Shown in pieces: positions 24,400 to 31,932 of a DNA stretch of 64,000 nucleotides (its first letter is position 1; each line of letters begins with the position of its first letter). Origin of the DNA: CAVYXZ01 sp965223835 (GTDB lineage: Bacteria > Chloroflexota > Anaerolineae > Aggregatilineales > Phototrophicaceae); NCBI GenBank assembly GCA_965223835.1, contig CBDCXQ010000001.1, positions 1,178,001 to 1,242,000 on the forward strand, given 5' to 3'. Under the pieces are notes generated by a model that saw nothing but the letters and a program-made list of their open reading frames with translations, ran no database searches and was not told the origin of the DNA. The position numbers and the translations under genes were made by a program.

Positions 24400-25134
24400 T
24401 TATAACGGGTGAGCAATACCTTTGGCAGTGGGTGTCTGTTGCCAGCCATCGTTATCAAACCAACCGTTTTGTCGGGCCATCCCGGCTGCTTCACGCCGGT
24501 GGGAGCAATCGAGTTTCTTCAGGATATGATGAACATGATGTTTGACGGTATGAATGGCGATGACCAGTTGATTGGCGATTTCGCGGTTGTTATAGCCCTG
24601 GGCAATTAAATAGAGAACCTCTAGTTCGCGGGGTGTAAGTTCTACGGGGATAGCTGCGAATATGCGCTTTCGGTTGTGAAAGCCGTCCGCTACCCGGGCG
24701 AACAATTCTGCAGCGACCTCGGGCGAACAGTGAGTTTTGCCAGCCCGGACCTGTTGAATCCGCTGACCAATTTCGGCAGTTGATGCGCCCCGCAGAACAT
24801 AGCCGCTGGCTCCCGCTTCGATGCATACCAGGATGGACTGTACCTCATTGACCATTTCCAGAATGATGACATGGGCGGGTGGCTTTTGTGATCGATAAAA
24901 CTGGGTCCAGTGGTGCGCGGCTTGTTCGCCGATGCCACTATCAATCAAGACCACCAGATTTTCATGGGCTGCTGGCGGCGGATCGGCCTCGGCACTGACC
25001 ACAGCAGCGGGTTGAATCGCAAGGTGCTGCTTGAGACCGGTGAGCAACCCCTCACACACAATCTGGCTGTTGCTGACGATAACTAATGGAACCGGTTGTT
25101 GATCTCCCCCAAGATCAAATGAGTTGGCTTGCAT
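24400..25134 (-). CDS. LuxR/NarL-family regulator with degenerate receiver
   Basis: 244 aa. Residues 15-125 form a receiver-like domain: the usual acidic pair at the first strand is replaced by Ser-Asn (VIVSNSQIV), but Asp65 stays at the phospho-site (VVLIDSG). Residues about 166-230 are a LuxR-type HTH: LTPRELEVLYLIAQGYNNRE, IHTVKHHVHHILKKL. Start chosen at the ATG with AAGGAGG 6 nt upstream; an earlier ATG coincides with the predicted transcription start and is unlikely. Lies 122 nt upstream of the particle operon on the same strand, so it is the likely controller of that operon. Confidence 0.85.
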   Translation of the reverse strand: MQANSFDLGGDQQPVPLVIVSNSQIVCEGLLTGLKQHLAIQPAAVVSAEADPPPAAHENLVVLIDSGIGEQAAHHWTQFYRSQKPPAHVIILEMVNEVQSILVCIEAGASGYVLRGASTAEIGQRIQQVRAGKTHCSPEVAAELFARVADGFHNRKRIFAAIPVELTPRELEVLYLIAQGYNNREIANQLVIAIHTVKHHVHHILKKLDCSHRREAAGMARQNGWFDNDGWQQTPTAKGIAHPL

Positions 25135-25211
25135 CGCTTCCTCCTTTTCAGACGCCTCCGCTGATGTCATTCTATATCGATTCAGTATATAGCGCAGTGG
25201 AATCATTACAA

Positions 25212-25241
25212 ATCATATTAATAAAATGAGATTGCTGTCAA
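25212..25241 (-). promoter_or_regulatory. Promoter of the LuxR-type regulator gene
   Basis: On the minus strand TTGACA (25236-25241) and TATGAT (25212-25217) are spaced 18 nt, close to the sigma-70 consensus. The predicted start of transcription near 25205 leaves a leader of about 70 nt before the ATG at 25134. Confidence 0.6.
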
Positions 25242-25460
25242 GTCAGTGGCGAATCTTAGCCAATGCGAAGCGCACAAAAATGTTGCATTGAAAGCTATCA
25301 GTAGAAGTGCAGATCGATAAGATCAGGGAAGTTAGTGTTGGCAATATTGCGAATTATTTCTGGTATATGTGCCGGCGGGGGAATCGTAAAAACTTGTAAA
25401 AGCTGCGCCCAGCATACGGGTACCTGAATCAAAATATCCGTGAAAAACCGCGGTAGTCCG

Positions 25461-28400
25461 CTAGCGTTTTTTTCGATTGTTTCTTCTTTTCTTATTTCTG
25501 TTCTGTTTATTCTTTCTGCCAATCATCGGGATTTGCTTAATTATTTTGTCTAATTCTGCGCACTCAGCGTATTCCTGATTGGTTTCCCGGCATATTTTTA
25601 ACGCTCTCATAGCGTAATCCCTGGCCGGCACGACCTGCTTCAAGAGGATCATGGCATATGCAAGATTAGCCAGTATTTTGACCTGTATTGGATGATCATG
25701 TTCGTGAATCTGGTCATATATTTTTAGTGCCTGTTCAAGGTAAGGTCTGGCACGAACGTACTTACCCTGTTTTGCATATATCGTGCCTATATTATTGAGG
25801 GTAGCTGCAGTACTTGGATGATGTTCTCCCAGCGCATTTCGGTAGATATCCAGGGCTTGTTGGAAGTAGGGGAGCGCCTGATCGTACTGACCCTGATCTT
25901 GGAAAAGAATTGCCAAGTTATTGAGGCTAGTTGCAGTATTCGGGTGTTGGTCTCCCAACGTATTTCGGCTGATATCGAGAGTTTGTTGGAGGTAAGGGAG
26001 TGCTTGATCGTACTGACCTTGATTTTGGAAAAGATTTCCCAAGTTACCGAGGCTCTTTGCAGTATCCGGGTGTTGGTCGCCTAATACGGACCGGCTGATA
26101 TCCAGGGCTTGTTGGAAGTAGGGGAGCGCCTGATCGTACTGACCTTGATTTTGGAAAAGATTTCCCAAGTTACCGAGGCTCGTTGCAGTATTTGGATGGT
26201 GGTCTCCCAGAGTATTTCGGTTGATCTCCAGAGCTTGCTGGAGGTAAGGGAGTGCTCGATCGTACTGGCCCTGATCTTGGAAAAGAATTGCCAAGTTATT
26301 GAGGCTAGTTGCAGTATCCGGGTGTTGGTCGCCTAATACGGACCGTCTGATATCCAGAGCTTGTTGGTAGTAAGGGAGTGCCTGATCGTATTTGCCTTGA
26401 TCTTGAAGTAGCGATCCTAGACTGCCGAGGCTCGTTGCAGTATTTGGATGGTGGTCTCCCAGAGTATTTCGGTTGATCTCCAGAGCTTGCTGGAAGTAAG
26501 GGAGTGCGCGATCGTACTGGCCCTGATCTTGGAATAAACGCGCCAGATTATGGAGGCTAATTGCGGTATCCGGGTGTTGGTCGCCTAATACGGACCGTCT
26601 GTTATCGAGAGCTTGCTGGAGGTAAGGGAGTGCCCGATCATATTGGCCCCGAACTTGGAGAAGCCACCCGATATTGTTCAAGCAGCGGGCCATCGGAATC
26701 CTGAGTTCCTCGTTACTTTGATAAATCTTGAGGGCATCGTCGTGATAACGAGATGCGTCAGAGAATAGACCTCGTGCCTGAAGCAATTCACCCAGGTAAT
26801 CGAGGGATTTAGCAACCAGATCACTCTTTTCGCCAAAAATCTGTTTGCGCAGATTAAGCGCATTTTCGATGGCTGTTTGTCCTTGAGTGAATTCGGCTTG
26901 CTTGTGATAATATTCACCAATAGTTTGCCAGATACTTGCTGTGGCTGGCAGTATAATGTGCTGATTCTTGGCATGTCCCAAGGTGGATAAAGCATGGGGC
27001 AGCAATTGGGCGCAAGATGTCCATGAACTCACGTTGTATTCGTCAAATTTGAATGTTTCATCAATCAAGGCAAGGGTGATTTCCAACCAATGCTGCATTG
27101 TGTTCTTATCCAGCCGATCCTGGATCACCTCTTGCACCATTCGATGGATTGATACACCGTCTGCCTGGCGTTCGATCAATGCGTACTGATACAGGCTCGC
27201 CACGAGATCTTCCAGGTCCAGTGGCTTTTCAAAAACTGGGATCAGCTCGGCAGGTAGCGAAGATTTACCCTGACTGAAAATGGATAGTGGGATGTTGTCG
27301 GGCGCGAGGAAGGCGAATATGTTCAGCAACGCGGTTCCCGCTGGTGAGTTTTCTTCGAAGCGGCGAAACGTAAGCTCCCAGGTCGTTGCCAGCGTGGCCG
27401 GATAATCTCTGGGCGGTCCTTCGCGTAGCCGTAATTCTTGCCGCTGGTCTTTATAGAGTTGGGTATATGCCTGGAGCGATAGTCCACGCTTGCTGATAAA
27501 TGCAGCAGCTTGTGCCAATGCTAAGGGTAAACCGTCGGTTAATTCAAATAGCTCTTCTCCGGCGTTTTCATCGGTTTCTCCAGTCCGGTTGAATAGGAAG
27601 GCTTTTGTTTCTGGCATTTCAAAAGGTACAAGCGGAAAAACAGCCGACGACAATGAACGCCAATCACGGTAGCGGGAGGTAATGAGGACGTGACCGTTAC
27701 CTTGCTTAGGTAATAACTCATCAATTGATTGTGAATCAGTAATATTGTCAAAGATGATTAGCCAACGCTCCGTTGCATTTTCTAACCAATGGCGAACTAC
27801 GTTCACGAAGACTCGCTGCTCAGCACTGGAATGAACGGACAACTTCAACTTCTGCGTCAATGTCAGGTAATCTGCCAATAGCGTAGCTGGCTCTTCGGCA
27901 TTAATCCATGCCACCAAATCATATTCCGTTTCATGGCGATAGGCATACTCAAGCGCAATCTGAGTCTTGCCGACTCCGCCTAAGCCCGTAATGATCTGCG
28001 GAGGTGTATGCACCTGGTGGCTGTTTAAGTTCGCATGGATTTCAGAAATAATTGCTTCACGCCCGGTGAAATTGGGGTTCCGGCGGTAAGGTACCTCGAA
28101 CATCGGAAAATTTGGCAATTCAGTATCTTGATTTTGCAGCGGTAATACCGGTTCGATAATATTTATTGTTTCTTCCTGATTGGCCTCTTTTTCATCGATC
28201 TTGTCTAAATTTGCTAACATTTCGAACGCGAAAGCACTGGCATGTGCGGCTGCCATTTCTTGGGACCCCTGCTCATCCGCTTCACTTTTTCCATCGATGA
28301 GATCTGAGATGCCGCGTATAACAATCGCTTGCACCTGATGATTCAACCACGATGCTGTCAAGAACCCAAAGCCTTCCATATCGACTGCTAAAGTATCGCT

Positions 28401-28955
28401 ATATTCAGAGCGAATGAATTGGTAGGTGGCTGATCGAGTTGAGGCAATGACTTTTTCTCCAGCGGCAATTGGCCCAAGAAGAACTCTGGGATGTGTTGCT
28501 TCTGGTGGCGGGTATATTCGATTGAGCCAATTGTATTTGCGCGCGTCTGCACGAGCGCGAGCTACCAATGGATATGCTGAATTGCCGACATTGGGCCGTG
28601 TTTGAAATTCAGTCTGATCTTTGCCCGACTCATAATTATAAATCTTGGTTGCAACAACAATATCGCCTAGTGAAACATCCTTGATGCCACCTGCAACTCC
28701 AACAAAAAAAATATACTTAGGATCAAAGTGCTCAATCGCGCGTTCGGTCTCGGCGGCTGCCGTTGGGTTGCCTGCTCCGATTTCGGCAATACCCACTTTC
28801 CAATCTCGGCCATTGGCGGAGAACCATCCCTGTTCGTATACTGTCCCTTTGTGTGGTGGTGTTTCTTCAACCTCTTTTAGATGCCTATAAATGGCTTTAT
28901 ATTCCACCGGTAGGGCTGTTAATATCACAACAGTTAAAGGTTGGGCGTCCGACAT
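25461..28955 (-). CDS. PNP nucleosidase-NB-ARC-TPR protein (bacterial NLR-like)
   Basis: 1164 aa. Residues 5-250 are a nucleoside phosphorylase/MTAN fold: ILTALPVEYKAI (Glu18), FFVGVAGGIKD, VDMEGFGFL (Glu194) and IRGISDLIDG (Asp218), so the catalytic acids are kept. Residues 290-660 are an NB-ARC STAND ATPase: GLGGVGKT at 324-331, WLIIFDN Walker B at 398-404, ITSRYRDW, and a GLPLA motif. The rest is TPR, with eight near-identical 42-residue repeats. Fusions of PNP effectors to STAND sensors are known immune designs in fungi and bacteria, and PNP-like effectors can destroy ATP. Start chosen at MSDAQP with GGAG upstream. The AT-richer composition suggests transfer. Confidence 0.88.
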   Translation of the reverse strand: MSDAQPLTVVILTALPVEYKAIYRHLKEVEETPPHKGTVYEQGWFSANGRDWKVGIAEIGAGNPTAAAETERAIEHFDPKYIFFVGVAGGIKDVSLGDIVVATKIYNYESGKDQTEFQTRPNVGNSAYPLVARARADARKYNWLNRIYPPPEATHPRVLLGPIAAGEKVIASTRSATYQFIRSEYSDTLAVDMEGFGFLTASWLNHQVQAIVIRGISDLIDGKSEADEQGSQEMAAAHASAFAFEMLANLDKIDEKEANQEETINIIEPVLPLQNQDTELPNFPMFEVPYRRNPNFTGREAIISEIHANLNSHQVHTPPQIITGLGGVGKTQIALEYAYRHETEYDLVAWINAEEPATLLADYLTLTQKLKLSVHSSAEQRVFVNVVRHWLENATERWLIIFDNITDSQSIDELLPKQGNGHVLITSRYRDWRSLSSAVFPLVPFEMPETKAFLFNRTGETDENAGEELFELTDGLPLALAQAAAFISKRGLSLQAYTQLYKDQRQELRLREGPPRDYPATLATTWELTFRRFEENSPAGTALLNIFAFLAPDNIPLSIFSQGKSSLPAELIPVFEKPLDLEDLVASLYQYALIERQADGVSIHRMVQEVIQDRLDKNTMQHWLEITLALIDETFKFDEYNVSSWTSCAQLLPHALSTLGHAKNQHIILPATASIWQTIGEYYHKQAEFTQGQTAIENALNLRKQIFGEKSDLVAKSLDYLGELLQARGLFSDASRYHDDALKIYQSNEELRIPMARCLNNIGWLLQVRGQYDRALPYLQQALDNRRSVLGDQHPDTAISLHNLARLFQDQGQYDRALPYFQQALEINRNTLGDHHPNTATSLGSLGSLLQDQGKYDQALPYYQQALDIRRSVLGDQHPDTATSLNNLAILFQDQGQYDRALPYLQQALEINRNTLGDHHPNTATSLGNLGNLFQNQGQYDQALPYFQQALDISRSVLGDQHPDTAKSLGNLGNLFQNQGQYDQALPYLQQTLDISRNTLGDQHPNTATSLNNLAILFQDQGQYDQALPYFQQALDIYRNALGEHHPSTAATLNNIGTIYAKQGKYVRARPYLEQALKIYDQIHEHDHPIQVKILANLAYAMILLKQVVPARDYAMRALKICRETNQEYAECAELDKIIKQIPMIGRKNKQNRNKKRRNNRKKR
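25684..26691. repeat. Eight tandem 126-bp repeats encoding TPR units
   Basis: About 8 x 126 bp within the TPR part of the NLR-like gene. Units share QGQYDQALPYLQQALDI-type and LGDQHPDTATSLNNL-type cores and alternate between a SVLGDQHPDT and a NTLGDHHPNT form, which points to duplication of unit pairs. High DNA identity makes the array prone to length change. Confidence 0.85.
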
Positions 28956-29013
28956 CGACCATATCTCCTGTTTCCTGCTTGTCCCACCGGTAAATCTATC
29001 AGCCTTCATAAAT

Positions 29014-29574
29014 CTAGGACTTGCGACGACTTGGAAAACCAATGATTAACAGCGTTATGAATGTGACAATTATATCAGTAATCACAAGTATTGTGTCACT
29101 CGTGCTCATTGATTGAATAGGAGTGTTAACCGTTAGCCAGAACAGTAGGATGGTAAGCACTTGTGACCCTACAAAAATCCCTCGTGCCGCGAAGACTTTA
29201 CGGGAGCCAAAAATCCATAATCTACTTGATGATCGAGAGTGTTCCCATCCGAACAGAGGGTCGCTTAAGAATATCTCTTCATTTCTTGATAAATATCGCG
29301 TAATCTGCCGGTTTCGATGGTCATTTTGCGACCAAGCCATTGTGAGGAACATTGCCAGAAATGGATATAGCAGTAGTAGAGACGAAGTTCCACCTTGATA
29401 ACTGACAGTCAAAATGGTTCCAATTGCAATTAGTGTGCCCAAAATGAGTTGATGTTGTATCTCGATTCGCCTCAAAACTTCCTCTCGTAAAGAAGTGTAT
29501 TGAGCTAAGAGAAATGATAGGTCAGTTTCCCCATTTGATTGATTGTCTGATGATGGATGATCAGGAATATTCAC
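29014..29574 (-). CDS. Four-helix membrane protein next to the NLR-like gene
   Basis: 186 aa, GTG start with GGAGG 5 nt upstream. Hydrophobic segments near residues 43-58 (LILGTLIAIGTILTV), 64-82 (SLLLLYPFLAMFLTM), 128-148 (ARGIFVGSQVLTILLFWL) and 158-180 (TILVITDIIVTFITLLI), the pairs separated by a charged cytosolic loop. Family not recognised; architecture resembles small membrane effectors of defence systems. It precedes the NLR-like gene by 58 nt on the same strand, so the two are likely co-transcribed. AT-rich codon use unlike the flanks. Confidence 0.75.
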   Translation of the reverse strand: MNIPDHPSSDNQSNGETDLSFLLAQYTSLREEVLRRIEIQHQLILGTLIAIGTILTVSYQGGTSSLLLLYPFLAMFLTMAWSQNDHRNRQITRYLSRNEEIFLSDPLFGWEHSRSSSRLWIFGSRKVFAARGIFVGSQVLTILLFWLTVNTPIQSMSTSDTILVITDIIVTFITLLIIGFPSRRKS

Positions 29575-29603
29575 TTTTGCCTCCAGTTGATGCCGGTTGA
29601 ATC

Positions 29604-29636
29604 AAAAACACCCTTCACAGATTTGAGGGGTGTTTA
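29604..29636 (-). terminator. Rho-independent terminator after tRNA-Glu
   Basis: On the minus strand AAACACCCC, a 13-nt loop region, then GGGTGTTTTT: a 7-8 bp stem with a U-run beginning 6 nt after the tRNA 3' end. Confidence 0.7.
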
Positions 29637-29642
29637 TTGCAG

Positions 29643-29715
29643 CAGTCCCAACGGGACTCGAACCCGTGTCTCCACCTTGAAAGGGTGGCATCCTAGGCCG
29701 CTAGACGATGGGACC
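29643..29715 (-). tRNA. tRNA-Glu (anticodon TTC)
   Basis: Complete cloverleaf on the minus strand: acceptor GGTCCCA pairs with TGGGACT (first pair G-U), D arm GTCTAGCGGCCTAGG, anticodon stem CCACC/GGTGG with loop CTTTCAA giving TTC, T arm with TTCGAGTC. Discriminator base G; CCA is not encoded. Length 73 nt. Confidence 0.95.
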
Positions 29716-29728
29716 TTATACGCTCCAC

Positions 29729-29758
29729 AGTCTAACAAATAGCTGTGCTCACTGTCAA
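29729..29758 (-). promoter_or_regulatory. Promoter of tRNA-Glu
   Basis: Minus-strand TTGACA (29753-29758) and TTAGAC/TAGACT (29729-29735) with 17-18 nt spacing, placing the start a few nucleotides before the mature tRNA 5' end. Confidence 0.55.
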
Positions 29759-29803
29759 GTCATAATCGATGAAAATTTGCTGAATATCTTAATCGATAAT
29801 GAC
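29759..29803 (-). terminator. Inverted repeat at the 3' end of the microcompartment operon
   Basis: Arms GTCATAATCGAT (29759-29770) and ATCGATAATGAC (29792-29803), 12 nt with one mismatch, 21 nt apart. It overlaps the last codons of the lipoprotein gene and abuts the tRNA -35 box. No U-run, so it may be a weak terminator or an operator. Confidence 0.35.
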
Positions 29804-30322
29804 AGCATTCAGGTTATCGAAGCGCCCGACGACAGTGACCGTGTCGTCGCCATCCTGCGCGGTTAATTCCACTGAGCCGGAGAAATTATCTTCGCCGATT
29901 GTAGCCAGCACCAAAGAACCTTCATAGTTCGTTGCTGGAAATCCCAGATCAAACCGGGCAGCAACGGTCGCATCGGCTGGCAGCTCAAAGTCATCGGCAG
30001 CGACGATCTCATAGGTGCCCAGTTCAATATTGCCCACCATTAACAGGCGCAGTTGTACCGGGTGGGTGTCATCCAGATTATCAAGCAGCAACGTGTAGTG
30101 TTGACCCACCTGGAACGAGAGCAGCGCTTGTGTGAATTCACCACTCATCGCGCCGGTGAATTGCATATCAAGATTGGCCTCACCGCTGATAACAGCCTCG
30201 TCGGGTGTCACTGCCGGGCTTTCAAATGTCGGCGTCGGGTCAGCGTGTGTCGCCGTTGGTTGAACCGCCACCGGGCTACATGCCGCCAGGATCACCAGCA
30301 CGATCATGAGAGCCTTGCGCAT
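29789..30322 (-). CDS. Putative lipoprotein
   Basis: 177 aa. Residues 1-15 are a lipoprotein signal: MRKALMIVLVILAAC, with the lipobox LAAC and Cys15 as the lipidated residue. A Pro/Thr linker (PTATHADPTPTFESP) follows, then a beta-rich domain (residues 50-175: LDMQFTGAMSGEFTQALLSF, VELTAQDGDDTVTVVGRF) without a recognised family. Attached outside the membrane. Last gene of the minus-strand run; 11 nt after the aldolase gene. Confidence 0.8.
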   Translation of the reverse strand: MRKALMIVLVILAACSPVAVQPTATHADPTPTFESPAVTPDEAVISGEANLDMQFTGAMSGEFTQALLSFQVGQHYTLLLDNLDDTHPVQLRLLMVGNIELGTYEIVAADDFELPADATVAARFDLGFPATNYEGSLVLATIGEDNFSGSVELTAQDGDDTVTVVGRFDNLNAVIID

Positions 30323-30333
30323 AATTTCGTCCC

Positions 30334-31095
30334 CTATGAATATTGTTCGGCTAAAGTTGCCTGCACAATTGATCGTATCCGGGCTTCGAGATCGCCCGTA
30401 CCATAATGCTGCTGAAAGCGCTGCGCATCTCCAACACGGGCTAGTCCCATTTTCTGGCGCATGGCTAACAGTTTATCAACCTGTTCAGCAGGCAACGGTT
30501 GAACATTGCCCAATTGATGCGCCATGAACATAATCCTGGCGGTGTGCTCCAGCGTTTCCAGCCGCATATAGGCATCCCATACGGTCGTCGCAACTGTCAG
30601 CGACCCATGATACGCCAGCATAATCGCGTCATGTTCGGTAATTAAATGACGGATCGCGTCGCGGTTTTCCGCACTGGCAGGCGTGGCATAGGGCGTGGTT
30701 GGGATCACACCGAGGATGACCAGCGCTTCTGGTACGACACAATCATCGAAGCCAATACCCGCAATCGTGAGCGCGATGGCGGTGGGCGGGTGTGCATGAA
30801 CCACGCCGTTTACGTCCGGTCGTTGTCGGTAGCACTCCAAATGCATGAGCAGTTCGGATGTCGGCTGCAAGTCAGCGTTGGCCGGTGTTGTCGGCCCGAC
30901 GCGATTGCCCTCCAGATCAACAATGATCAGTTGATCGGGGACCATGAAGCCTTTGGCGAGTCCACTGGGCGTTGCCAGAATCCGGTCAGCATCCAAGCGA
31001 ACACTGATATTGCCACTGGTCGCATCAATGGTGCCGTTTTGGTACATCAAGCGACCAATCTGGCAGATTTGTTCGCGCAGGGCTTGCTCGGTCAT
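30334..31095 (-). CDS. Class II aldolase/adducin family (fuculose-phosphate-aldolase-like), microcompartment cargo
   Basis: 253 aa. Active-site pattern of the family: TSGNISVRL, Glu81 in TSELLMHL, metal ligands His100 and His102 in HAHPPTAIAL, His163 in AYHGSLT. Relatives cleave L-fuculose/rhamnulose 1-phosphate to DHAP and lactaldehyde or epimerise ribulose 5-phosphate. The C-terminal helix (DLEARIRSIVQATLAEQY) after a flexible segment looks like an encapsulation peptide. With the acylating aldehyde dehydrogenase and shell genes nearby, an aldehyde-producing reaction inside a shell is likely; the substrate is not shown. Confidence 0.85.
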   Translation of the reverse strand: MTEQALREQICQIGRLMYQNGTIDATSGNISVRLDADRILATPSGLAKGFMVPDQLIIVDLEGNRVGPTTPANADLQPTSELLMHLECYRQRPDVNGVVHAHPPTAIALTIAGIGFDDCVVPEALVILGVIPTTPYATPASAENRDAIRHLITEHDAIMLAYHGSLTVATTVWDAYMRLETLEHTARIMFMAHQLGNVQPLPAEQVDKLLAMRQKMGLARVGDAQRFQQHYGTGDLEARIRSIVQATLAEQYS

Positions 31096-31103
31096 ACCGC
31101 TGC

Positions 31104-31925
31104 TTACTGGGCCGCCTCTATCGCCGTCGCCAGGACAAACAGCGGCAGGCCGGACCGCCCGACCGAATCGCCATCAACCATGACATCTTCGAGATCGCCG
31201 TCCGCAGTGCGCATCATAATTGATGGTGTGCCCGTAATCTCAGTAGCGCGGGCCAGTTCGGTATCAGTAGCGACCTGGTTGGCCGTTTCCTGGGCACAGG
31301 TGACCATCTCATCGAAATCCAGACCCATGCGGGCAGCAAAGGTGTAGAGCGAAAATGAGGTGAACTGGTTGGTAGTGAGTTCATACATCACATCGTGCGC
31401 GGACCAAAAGCTGCCGGGCTTTAAAATGTCAGCGCATTCCACCATATTAGCGGTAAACGGCGACAGATTCGGATCAACGACCGGGAAAAAACGATATTCG
31501 AATTTGGCCTGTCCGGTCACAACATAATTTTCGATGAATTCTTTCACCGTGCCATGATAGGTCTGGCAATGCGGACACATGAAATCCGCGAATTCGACAA
31601 TCGTGATGGGTGCATCCGGGTCGCCCAATACAAATCCACCATCCTCAGTTCGTGATTGTTCAATTTCGCTGTAATCAATCGCGTTCTCATCAACTGGCGG
31701 ATCATCATCACAGGCGTTGCGGGTCGCGGTTAACGCCTCGCTGAGTTCATCAATAAAGAACACGGCTTCGGCGGCGGCCAGGTCAACGCCCCCAATATTT
31801 TCGGCCATATCGGTGAACAGTCCACTGAGGGTGTCAATATTACACCCTGGCGGCAGGTCGTCCTGGGCAGTTGCGGGCAAAACGATGAACAACAGTGTGG
31901 TCAGGATAACGATAAAACGCAGCAT
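31104..31925 (-). CDS. Secreted DsbA-like thioredoxin-fold protein
   Basis: 273 aa from the ATG at 31925, which gives a clean signal peptide (residues 1-20, LLFIVLPATA then QDD); longer frames add unlikely sequence. An acidic helical region (30-90) precedes a DsbA/thioredoxin-like domain with the catalytic CPHC at 117-120 (FADFMCPHC) and the cis-Pro loop TGTPSIMM. Predicted disulfide oxidoreductase outside the membrane. Its place between a BMC-T and the aldolase gene is odd, as the shell system is cytosolic. Gaps of 7 and 8 nt indicate co-transcription. Confidence 0.85.
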   Translation of the reverse strand: MLRFIVILTTLLFIVLPATAQDDLPPGCNIDTLSGLFTDMAENIGGVDLAAAEAVFFIDELSEALTATRNACDDDPPVDENAIDYSEIEQSRTEDGGFVLGDPDAPITIVEFADFMCPHCQTYHGTVKEFIENYVVTGQAKFEYRFFPVVDPNLSPFTANMVECADILKPGSFWSAHDVMYELTTNQFTSFSLYTFAARMGLDFDEMVTCAQETANQVATDTELARATEITGTPSIMMRTADGDLEDVMVDGDSVGRSGLPLFVLATAIEAAQ

Positions 31926-31932
31926 TAGATTC

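Noticed and set aside
25425..25460. Short GCGG/CCGC stem followed by five T after the NLR-like gene
   Set aside because: Only about 4 base pairs; too weak to call a terminator from sequence alone.
25298..25522. 74-codon minus-strand frame at the 3' end of the NLR-like gene
   Set aside because: It overlaps the C-terminus of that gene, starts within it without a ribosome site and has no recognisable protein features.
25684..26691. Array of regular repeats resembling a CRISPR-like pattern
   Set aside because: Units are contiguous, 126 bp long, in frame and encode TPRs; there are no unique spacers.
29575..29642. Integration (att) repeat of the tRNA-Glu 3' end
   Set aside because: No second copy of the tRNA 3' sequence was found by eye in the window.
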